Position numbers and translations under genes: made by a program. From Candidatus Udaeobacter sp. (GTDB taxonomy: Bacteria; Verrucomicrobiota; Verrucomicrobiia; Chthoniobacterales; UBA10450): a stretch of 33,623 nt of DNA. The notes beneath the pieces are model-generated. The model was not told the DNA's origin and did not search any database. It saw only the letters and a list, made by a program, of their open reading frames with translations. How positions within the stretch are numbered: the first letter of the stretch is position 1; each line of letters starts with the position of its first letter. Location: assembly GCA_013372845.1 (NCBI GenBank), contig JAALOD010000022.1, positions 1 through 33,623 of the forward strand, read 5' to 3'. Shown here piece after piece: positions 26,386 through 33,623 of the stretch.

Positions 26386-27648
26386 ATGAGTATTTACGAC
26401 GACGACGTGTTTCAAATGGCGTGTGACCAATTTCAGGTCATCGCCGATTACCTCAGCATCGATAAGAATGATCGTGAACGGTTGATGTATCCAAAGCGTG
26501 CCATCGCAGTGACCCTGCCGGTCCACATGGATGATGGCAGCACGAGAACTTTTCAGGGCTACCGCGTTCAGCATCATTTGACTCTCGGCCCGACAAAAGG
26601 CGGGACTCGCTTCGCTCCGTCCCTGTCCATGGGCGAAACTGCCGCTCTGGCCATGTGGATGAGCTGGAAATGTGCGCTGTCCAATTTGCCGTACGGCGGG
26701 GCGAAAGGCGGGGTGACGGTGGATCCCGCTAAACTGTCGCGCACTGAGTTGGAGTCGGTTTCGCGCCGTTACATGCAGGAGATGATTCCGTTTGTCGGAC
26801 CGCACACCGACGTAATGGGCCCCGACATGGGCACGAACGAACAGGTCATGGCGTGGTTCATGGATACTTATTCAGTTTACCAAGGCCATTCCGTAAGTGA
26901 AATCGTGACCGGCAAGCCGGTCGCCATAGGCGGAACGGAAGGCCGCCGGGAAGCAACCGGGCGCGGTGTCGTTTACCTGATCGAGCGCGCGATGAACATG
27001 CTTAAAATGGATCCTGAAAAATGCACCGCTATTGTGCAGGGATTCGGCAACGTCGGTTCCGTCGCGGCTCTTTCATTGGCCTATAAGAGTGGCGTCAAAG
27101 TAGTTGGAATTAGCGACGCACACGCAGCGATCTACAATCCAAAAGGAATAGATATCCAGGCCGCCGAACAGCACGTCTTGAAGAAAGGGACGTTACGGGC
27201 GTTCGCTCAGGACAATCATGTCGATCCCAACGAACTCCTCACGATGCCGTGCGACATCCTTGTGCCCGCCGCCGTCGATCGCGTAATTCATGGAAAGAAC
27301 GTCAGTCAACTCAAATGCCGCATCCTCGCCGAAGCGGCCAATGGCCCGACAACACCGGAGGCAGATCTGATTCTTGAAAAACGCTGGGACGAAATCTTTG
27401 TGATCCCGGACATTTTATGTAACGCGGGTGGCGTAATTGTTTCCTACTTCGAATGGGTGCAGGGCTTACAGTCCTACCTCTGGACGGAAATAGAAGTGAC
27501 CGACAAGCTTTTCCGCATCCTGGAACATTCGTTTGCGCAGGTGATCAAACGCGCAAAAGCGCATAAGATTTCTCATCGCACTGCGGCCATGGCCATTGGC
27601 GTCGAGCGTGTTCTAAAAGCTAAAAAGATGCGCGGCCTGTTCCCGTGA
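26386..27648 (+). CDS. Glu/Leu/Phe/Val dehydrogenase, NAD-type glutamate dehydrogenase
   Basis: Oxidative deaminase interconverting glutamate with 2-oxoglutarate and ammonia. 420 residues from ATG 26386, the usual size; TTG 26350 would add 12 residues unlike the family. Substrate and catalytic lysines lie in LGPTKGGTRF (K71), WMSWKCALSN (K95) and PYGGAKGGV (K107). The dinucleotide loop is VQGFGNVGSVAA. Sequence style (MSWKCAL, PDMGTNEQVMAW) is that of the hexameric NAD or dual-cofactor class (GudB/RocG-like), unlike the NADP-type enzyme at 32.2-33.6 kb. It may serve glutamate catabolism. Confidence 0.92.
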   Translation: MSIYDDDVFQMACDQFQVIADYLSIDKNDRERLMYPKRAIAVTLPVHMDDGSTRTFQGYRVQHHLTLGPTKGGTRFAPSLSMGETAALAMWMSWKCALSNLPYGGAKGGVTVDPAKLSRTELESVSRRYMQEMIPFVGPHTDVMGPDMGTNEQVMAWFMDTYSVYQGHSVSEIVTGKPVAIGGTEGRREATGRGVVYLIERAMNMLKMDPEKCTAIVQGFGNVGSVAALSLAYKSGVKVVGISDAHAAIYNPKGIDIQAAEQHVLKKGTLRAFAQDNHVDPNELLTMPCDILVPAAVDRVIHGKNVSQLKCRILAEAANGPTTPEADLILEKRWDEIFVIPDILCNAGGVIVSYFEWVQGLQSYLWTEIEVTDKLFRILEHSFAQVIKRAKAHKISHRTAAMAIGVERVLKAKKMRGLFP

Positions 27649-27685
27649 CCTGCGACGAAGAGCGATTTACGCGCCAAATACTCGG

Positions 27686-27795
27686 CCTCTCCCTTTGGCG
27701 AAGGGGAGAGGATTGAGGTGAGGGGATCGAAGGCGCCTATGGGTAACAATGCCGCTGAACCCTCACCCTGGTCCTCTACCTTGCGATGGGAGAGG
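27686..27795. repeat. double-hairpin CCTCTCCC/GGTGAGGG intergenic element
   Basis: CCTCTCCCTTtggcgAAGGGGAGAGG (27686-27711) and CCTCTACCttgcgatGGGAGAGG (27773-27795) are two small hairpins. The segments GGGGAGAGGATTGAGGTGAGGG and CCTCACCCTGGTCCTCTACC between them are near reverse complements, so the whole can also fold as one long arm. It is a type of intergenic repeat seen in many bacteria. It lies between the dehydrogenase and the epimerase genes. Confidence 0.6.
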
Positions 27796-27819
27796 CGACA
27801 GTCTGGCTGAGCAGCTACA

Positions 27820-28767
27820 ATGAAATTTTCGCACAGCGAAGAAGACCGTCAGGGAAAACATCTCGACGTTCTGACCGATGAGGAGAACGGTCTTCGGATC
27901 ATTGTTTCGCGGCTAGGTGCCGAATTGGTTAGCCTTGCGCGAATAAACCAGGACGGCGGATGGACGGGGTTTCTTTACCGCGACAACGACCTTTCAACTC
28001 CCTCACAAGGATGGGCGAATCATGCAACGGTGATGGGTTACTATCTCCACCGGCTCAAAAACGGGCGCAGTTTCTACCGGGGCCGCGAGATCAAAGGCGG
28101 CAATCACGGTTTCCTCCGCTCCAAAACGTGGCACTTCGCCGGAACTTCTCTCGAGGGAAGCGGCGCGTCACTGGAATATCGTATCACGCCGGATGATTTC
28201 TCAGTCGAAGAATATCCGCTAAAAGTCAGCGTAAACCTGACCTACAGGATCGACGCGAGTAAAGTGTCCGTGCTTTTCGAGTTTCGAAACGACGAGCCTG
28301 AGTTGACTGCGCATGTTTCTTTTGGATTGCATCCTGGATTCGCAGCGACCTCGTTCGAAAGCTTTCATCTACAAATGCCCAGAGGCCTTTACCGTCGTCA
28401 CTTTTCGCCTGGAAATTACCTTTCGGGCCAGACGCGTGATATCGAGTTCGCCGGTGGCGAAATGCCGTTTTCCAAAACAGAATTACCTGGCTCGATTATC
28501 CTGGAACTCCTCGATGTGCCGAGGCGTCAATTCTCCTATGTCGATCCGCCCAGCGGTCGCTGGGTGACCCTCGATTTAACGAGCGTGCCGTACCTGACAC
28601 TGTGGTCTGACGGCGGACCATTCCTTTGCGTCGAACCATGCTGGGGGCTCACCGACCATCATCAACAGCGCGCCTTTGAAAATAAGGAAGGGATTCAAAC
28701 AATCGCGCCCGGCGGCGTACTGCGCGCGTCGCTCAGCATGGCCCCGGAACTTGCCTCGTCTGATTAG
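27820..28767 (+). CDS. aldose 1-epimerase family protein
   Basis: 315-residue galactose-mutarotase-like beta-sandwich protein. Candidate catalytic residues: H96 in KGGNHGFLRS, H171 in SFGLHPGFA, and the Glu in FLCVEPCWGLTD. The LacX/YeaD-type family interconverts anomers of sugars or sugar phosphates. ATG 27820 comes directly after the double-hairpin repeat. Neighbours give no sugar pathway, so the substrate is unknown. Confidence 0.85.
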   Translation: MKFSHSEEDRQGKHLDVLTDEENGLRIIVSRLGAELVSLARINQDGGWTGFLYRDNDLSTPSQGWANHATVMGYYLHRLKNGRSFYRGREIKGGNHGFLRSKTWHFAGTSLEGSGASLEYRITPDDFSVEEYPLKVSVNLTYRIDASKVSVLFEFRNDEPELTAHVSFGLHPGFAATSFESFHLQMPRGLYRRHFSPGNYLSGQTRDIEFAGGEMPFSKTELPGSIILELLDVPRRQFSYVDPPSGRWVTLDLTSVPYLTLWSDGGPFLCVEPCWGLTDHHQQRAFENKEGIQTIAPGGVLRASLSMAPELASSD

Positions 28768-28869
28768 CTTATTAATTGACGACCGATGACAGACCAGAGA
28801 TTCGTAATGGGAGATTCGTAACTCGGTATCAAATTACGATGTAACGATTGAACGAATTACGGAACCACC

Positions 28870-29784
28870 ATGCCAGCTGCTTCACTTCGTGCCTTGCTCG
28901 CGCACTCAATTGATTATGCGGGAATGTTCCCGCCCTGCAGTCTCGGGCTCGACTCAGCGCTGAGAAATCAGGCTGAATATGTCCTCTCTCCGGACGAATG
29001 GATGCTTGGTGCGTTCGTTCTCCCTGCTGAACAATTCGATGCCACGAAACAACTCCTTTCTCAATTTGATGCTCAACATCCACTTCGCATTGCTGCGCTC
29101 GGACCGAAGACTGCGAGCGCGAATGCGTTTCTTGAAGCGCTCGATGATGCAGATGCGGCGACTCGCTCGTTATCGAGACACAACGTCGATCTCATATCAA
29201 TCAGTCACCTGGAGATGTTTCTGCCAAAGGACGTCGATGTCGCGTCGCTGAATGAGGCGCGATCGATTGTCGGTGATTTGCCAGTTTTCTGGGAAGCGCC
29301 CCCGGATAGAGCGGAGCAGACCATCGCGTTGCTCGCCGAATTTAACTCCGATGCCGACTCGCCGACCTTCGGTTACAAATTGCGCACCGGCGGGGTGACT
29401 GCGGACGCATTTCCAACTTCGATGCAGATTGCCAAAGCGCTAGTGACCCCGGCTACGCATCAACTGCCGCTCAAGTTTACAGCCGGTCTCCACCATCCGC
29501 TGCGACAATACCGAGAGGAGGTCGAAACCAAGATGCACGGTTTCCTGAATGTGTTGGGCGCTGCGGTGCTCGCTGCGGAGCATCGGTGGGACGCGAATCA
29601 AACCGCGATCATGCTCGACGAAGAAAATGCGGATTCATTTTCGTTCACGGACGATTTTTTTGCGTGGCGCGAGTGGCGGATCGACACCAAACGCCTGCAA
29701 TATCGTCGCCGATTCGTTGTGTCGTTTGGCAGTTGCAGCTTCGATGAGCCGCGCGATGATTTGCGCGCGTTGAACCTGCTGTAG
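28870..29784 (+). CDS. uncharacterised protein, possible TIM-barrel enzyme, upstream of fumarylacetoacetase
   Basis: 304 residues, no signal peptide or membrane helix; I recognise no named family. It opens with LRALLAHSIDYAGMFPP, and alternating strand/helix text suggests a beta/alpha barrel: LPVFWEAPP, FGYKLRTGG and LPLKFTAGLHHPLRQ look like consecutive strand ends with Glu, Lys, Arg and His available for catalysis. HGFLNVLGAAVLAAEHRW and a Cys near the C-terminus (SFGSCSFDEPRDDLR) look like conserved motifs. It precedes the fumarylacetoacetase gene by 131 bases on the same strand, separated by a TGTAG-type repeat whose first TAG is its stop codon. A role next to aromatic breakdown is inference from position only. 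Confidence 0.8.
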   Translation: MPAASLRALLAHSIDYAGMFPPCSLGLDSALRNQAEYVLSPDEWMLGAFVLPAEQFDATKQLLSQFDAQHPLRIAALGPKTASANAFLEALDDADAATRSLSRHNVDLISISHLEMFLPKDVDVASLNEARSIVGDLPVFWEAPPDRAEQTIALLAEFNSDADSPTFGYKLRTGGVTADAFPTSMQIAKALVTPATHQLPLKFTAGLHHPLRQYREEVETKMHGFLNVLGAAVLAAEHRWDANQTAIMLDEENADSFSFTDDFFAWREWRIDTKRLQYRRRFVVSFGSCSFDEPRDDLRALNLL

Positions 29785-29909
29785 GGCGTCTATGTCAGCT
29801 CCGAAAGCTTTCGGAGTTCACAGAAGGGAGCCGGCGGTCGCCGAGCGACATAGACGGGAAGCCCGAAGGGTGAGCTCGCTGGCGCGAGCGAATCAAACGC
29901 CCTACAATT
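29780..29909. repeat. long TGTAG-ended inverted repeat with nested palindromes, carrying a stop codon
   Basis: TGTAGGGCGT (29780-29789) and ACGCCCTACAATT (29897-29909) are the inverted ends. Nested inside are CGTCTATGTC/GACATAGACG (29787-29796, 29847-29856), the 18-bp perfect palindrome CTCCGAAAGCTTTCGGAG (29799-29816) and GCTCGC-tggc-GCGAGC (29874-29889). The TAG at 29782-29784 ends the upstream gene. The start codon of the next gene (29916) lies 6 bases after the element. Confidence 0.65.
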
Positions 29910-29915
29910 GGCCGG

Positions 29916-31178
29916 ATGTCACTGAAATCATTTATCGACGTTTCGCCTGATTCGCATTTCCCCATCCAGAATCTTCCCTTCGGCATCTTTCAGCCGAAAG
30001 GAGGCAAACCGCGCGCCGGAGTCGCCATCGGCGATTTAATTGTCGATCTTTCTGTTCTCGAAGAACTCGGTCATTTCCGCTCACCGGAATTTCAGGGCCG
30101 AAAACCCTTTTCAGAAGACTCGCTGAATGCGTTCCTCGCGCTTGGTCGTCCTGCGTGGCGCAAGGCGCGCGCGGTCCTTCAGCGCCTTCTCTCGTCCAAA
30201 ACGCCGATTCTGCGTGACCACGCGAGGCTGCGCGCGCGGGTCTTTCATCCGCAAAAGAGTGTCACCATGAAATTGCCCGCGCGCATTGCGAATTACACCG
30301 ATTTCTATTCCTCCTATCACCATGCGCACAACGTGGGCACGATGTTGCGTGGGCCCGAAAACGCGCTGATGCCAAATTGGAAATGGCTGCCCGTAGCCTA
30401 TCACGGACGCGCCAGCTCGGTTGTGATCAGTGGGACCGATGTGCGGAGGCCGCAGGGCCAAGTCAAACCGCCCGATGCGTCGGCGCCGAGTTTCGGTCCG
30501 ACGAAAAGCCTCGATTACGAACTTGAAATGGCGTTCCTGGTTGGCCCGGGAAATTCGTTAGGCGAACCGGTGCCGATCGATCGCGCGGTCGATCATATCT
30601 TCGGCCTGGTTTTAATGAACGATTGGAGCGCGCGCGATATTCAGGCGTGGGAGTACCAGCCGCTCGGTCCGTTCCTGGCGAAGAATTTTTGCACCAGCAT
30701 CTCACCATGGGTGGTGACACTGGAGGCACTTGAGCCTTTCCGGAGACCGCTCCCGACGCAGGATCCCAAGCCGATGCCATACTTGCGAGCAAAGGAGGAT
30801 TTCACATTCGACATCCACCTCGAAGCGTCTCTTCAAACGGCGTCACTGAATTCTCCGCACGTCATCACGCGTACGAACTTCCAAAATCTTTACTGGAGTA
30901 TTGCGCAGCAACTTGCGCATCACACAGTGAACGGATGCAATCTGCAGCCTGGCGATTTGCTGGCCAGCGGCACCATCAGCGGACCAAGTGAAGCATCGCG
31001 CGGTTGCATGCTGGAGCTGACCTGGCGCGGCGCAAATCCCTTAAAGCTGCCCAATGGCGAAACGCGCAAATGGATCGAAGACCGTGACCGACTGACCATC
31101 ACCGGCTGGTGCCAGGGCGACAGCTATCGAGTCGGCTTTGGTGAAGTGAGCGGCGGCATTGTTGGAAGCGGCAAGTGA
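29916..31178 (+). CDS. fahA: fumarylacetoacetase
   Basis: Hydrolyses fumarylacetoacetate to fumarate and acetoacetate, the last step of phenylalanine/tyrosine breakdown through homogentisate. It has 420 residues, the normal length. NYTDFYSSYHHAHNVGTMLRG holds D129 and H136, equivalent to the metal and catalytic residues (D126/H133) of the mouse enzyme. LPVAYHGRASSVV, KSLDYELEMAF and NDWSARDIQAWEYQPLGPFL are further signatures. The other enzymes of the route (hydroxyphenylpyruvate and homogentisate dioxygenases) are not in the window; phenylalanine hydroxylase is at its left end. Confidence 0.96.
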   Translation: MSLKSFIDVSPDSHFPIQNLPFGIFQPKGGKPRAGVAIGDLIVDLSVLEELGHFRSPEFQGRKPFSEDSLNAFLALGRPAWRKARAVLQRLLSSKTPILRDHARLRARVFHPQKSVTMKLPARIANYTDFYSSYHHAHNVGTMLRGPENALMPNWKWLPVAYHGRASSVVISGTDVRRPQGQVKPPDASAPSFGPTKSLDYELEMAFLVGPGNSLGEPVPIDRAVDHIFGLVLMNDWSARDIQAWEYQPLGPFLAKNFCTSISPWVVTLEALEPFRRPLPTQDPKPMPYLRAKEDFTFDIHLEASLQTASLNSPHVITRTNFQNLYWSIAQQLAHHTVNGCNLQPGDLLASGTISGPSEASRGCMLELTWRGANPLKLPNGETRKWIEDRDRLTITGWCQGDSYRVGFGEVSGGIVGSGK

Positions 31179-31188
31179 CAAGTGAACC

Positions 31189-31776
31189 GTGACAAGATCG
31201 AGCTCAAGCCGGACCGTTGTCTTTGCACGATGGGTTTCCTGGATGGGGCATCCGTTGGTTTTCATCAGTCTTTCCGTTGGCATTATCATTGCCTTGCGCC
31301 TCGCTAATCGGACCGGTCTGGCACTTTCGCTGACTCTGTTGGCAACGGTGATTTTGCCGATGGCGCTTTTACTTTTTCGCGGGTTCCAATCAGGCCGGTG
31401 GAGCGATCCGGATGTTTCCGTTCGCGCTGAACGCGTTCGATTTTACCCACGGGCGATTTCAATTTCGGCGGTGGCCGTGATTGCACTTCTGCTCTCGCAT
31501 GCGCCAGCTTTCGCGTTGCGCGGGGCCACGGTGACGTTGTTTCTGCTGATTATGGCTGCGCTAATCAATTTTCGGATCAAGCTGTCGTTGCACGCGCTTT
31601 TCGCTTTCTATAGCGGGGTCATTCTGTTTGTGGTCAATCCGCTCGTCGGCGCGGTAGCCTTCGCGCTGGCTCTGCTCGTTTTCTGGTCACGCCTTTATCT
31701 AAGGCGCCACGATTTTCTTGAAACGCTCGTCGGCGCTTTTCTCGGTTTGGTGGGTGGCCTGGTCACGGCCTGGTAG
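31189..31776 (+). CDS. PAP2-like integral membrane protein
   Basis: 195 residues from GTG 31189, 10 bases after the fumarylacetoacetase stop. It has five or six hydrophobic helices. WSRLYLRRHDFLETLVG contains S167-R168-x5-H174-x3-E178, which follows the third PAP2 motif (SRx5Hx3D) with Glu for Asp. KLSLHA (H135) sits where PSGH would be, with Leu for Gly. A Arg-rich stretch (DPDVSVRAERVRFYP) may stand for the first motif. It looks like a diverged phosphatidic-acid-phosphatase-type lipid phosphatase. Activity is uncertain because two of the motifs are altered. Confidence 0.65.
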   Translation: MTRSSSSRTVVFARWVSWMGHPLVFISLSVGIIIALRLANRTGLALSLTLLATVILPMALLLFRGFQSGRWSDPDVSVRAERVRFYPRAISISAVAVIALLLSHAPAFALRGATVTLFLLIMAALINFRIKLSLHALFAFYSGVILFVVNPLVGAVAFALALLVFWSRLYLRRHDFLETLVGAFLGLVGGLVTAW

Positions 31777-31796
31777 CCCACCGACGTGGAAGAGGT

Positions 31797-32147
31797 TTAG
31801 TATCCTCGCGCGACGTAATGGCCGTGTATCCAGACTCTCTGGCCGTATCGATACCTCCAATGTCCCGGCCTCCAAACGTAATACACGCGGCCCGACCAGT
31901 AACCGGGACCACGAACATAATACGGCCGATCCTCAACCCCGACTACGACCGAGCCTCCTCCATAATATGGCCCCCGACCGTAACCATAGTTAGGTCCGTA
32001 ATAACCTGGGGAAGCGCTGTAATAGCCTTCACAGCCTCCAGCCCAGAACAGGGCTGAAAGCAAGAGAACCAACAGAATCCCTCGTCTCGGTTTGGTTTCC
32101 GTTTCGTTCCCATTCGCCATTCCGAGATAAACAGTGCTCATCTTCAT
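31797..32147 (-). CDS. YXWGXW-like lipoprotein
   Basis: 116 residues if MKM (32147) is the start; ATG 32120 (MANGNE) is an alternative. A basic stretch (KPRRG) and hydrophobic LLVLLLSALFWAGGC end in a lipobox-like Cys, so it should be a lipoprotein. The mature part is rich in Gly and Tyr (YYSASPGYYGPNYGYGRG), then has aromatic motifs YYVWRPGHWRYRYGQRVW and IHGHYV, as in YXWGXW-repeat proteins of the cell surface. Function unknown. It is convergent with the PAP2-like gene. Confidence 0.75.
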   Translation of the reverse strand: MKMSTVYLGMANGNETETKPRRGILLVLLLSALFWAGGCEGYYSASPGYYGPNYGYGRGPYYGGGSVVVGVEDRPYYVRGPGYWSGRVYYVWRPGHWRYRYGQRVWIHGHYVARGY

Positions 32148-32225
32148 ATCATCATATTCGGTTTCGGCAGAGTTTTACGCGCCTGCATTTGCCACAGCGA
32201 GACGTCGTCTTTTGTGGCTGAGAAT

Positions 32226-33623
<1,398 letters not shown>

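Overview
The window looks like chromosomal DNA from a Gram-negative (diderm) soil-type bacterium of moderately high GC. A verrucomicrobial source (Chthoniobacterales/Spartobacteria-like) is my best guess. It rests on the gene mix (ECF sigma factor paired with a zf-HC2/DUF4349 anti-sigma protein, long-form aromatic amino acid hydroxylase, lipid acyltransferase and diderm envelope genes) and on the style of the intergenic repeats, not on a marker gene. I see no rRNA, tRNA, CRISPR array, transposase, integrase or phage gene.

Layout. 1-0.6 kb: 3' end of an alpha/beta hydrolase. 0.75-7.3 kb, all on the minus strand: phenylalanine hydroxylase, a sigma/anti-sigma pair, an L,D-transpeptidase and a CPBP membrane protease. 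7.6-12.9 kb, all on the plus strand: P-II regulator, undecaprenyl-diphosphatase, two small uncharacterised proteins, purA, uppS and a FabG-type reductase. 12.9-17.3 kb, minus strand: a compact set of an ApeP-like and an ApeI-like hotdog dehydratase, an HtrB/LpxL-type acyltransferase, a SAM methyltransferase and a sulfotransferase. With the convergent fabG this resembles part of an aryl-polyene or other type II fatty-acid-like lipid pathway without ketosynthase or acyl carrier protein in the window. 17.5-25.0 kb, mostly plus strand: msrA, a frameshifted pgl, a zinc-ribbon membrane protein (minus), a metallo-beta-lactamase-fold hydrolase overlapping a class III adenylate cyclase, a frameshifted Nif3-like gene, a wrecked gene that I reconstruct as a two-domain retropepsin-like aspartyl protease, and murJ. 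25.1-33.6 kb: a PLP trans-sulfuration enzyme, an NAD-type glutamate dehydrogenase, an aldose epimerase, an unrecognised protein beside fumarylacetoacetase, a PAP2-like membrane protein, a YXWGXW-like lipoprotein and an NADP-type glutamate dehydrogenase.

How it fits together. Three themes recur: envelope building (UppP, UppS, MurJ, L,D-transpeptidase, the lipid cluster), aromatic amino acid breakdown (phenylalanine hydroxylase and fumarylacetoacetase, the first and last steps of one pathway), and nitrogen/glutamate balance (P-II and two glutamate dehydrogenases). Most genes are ordinary housekeeping or catabolic genes. The unusual content is the partial polyene-like lipid cluster, the triplicated DUF4349-type anti-sigma protein, the dead double retropepsin gene, the unrecognised neighbour of fumarylacetoacetase, and a family of TGTAG-ended inverted repeats that lie on gene 3' ends and in two cases supply the stop codon.

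Reliability. Where the longest open frame starts before the probable start codon, I chose the start from ribosome-binding sites or family alignment and say so. Single-base deletions break pgl, nif3 and the retropepsin gene between about 18.4 and 23.4 kb. I cannot tell from sequence alone whether these are real decay or deletion-type sequencing errors.
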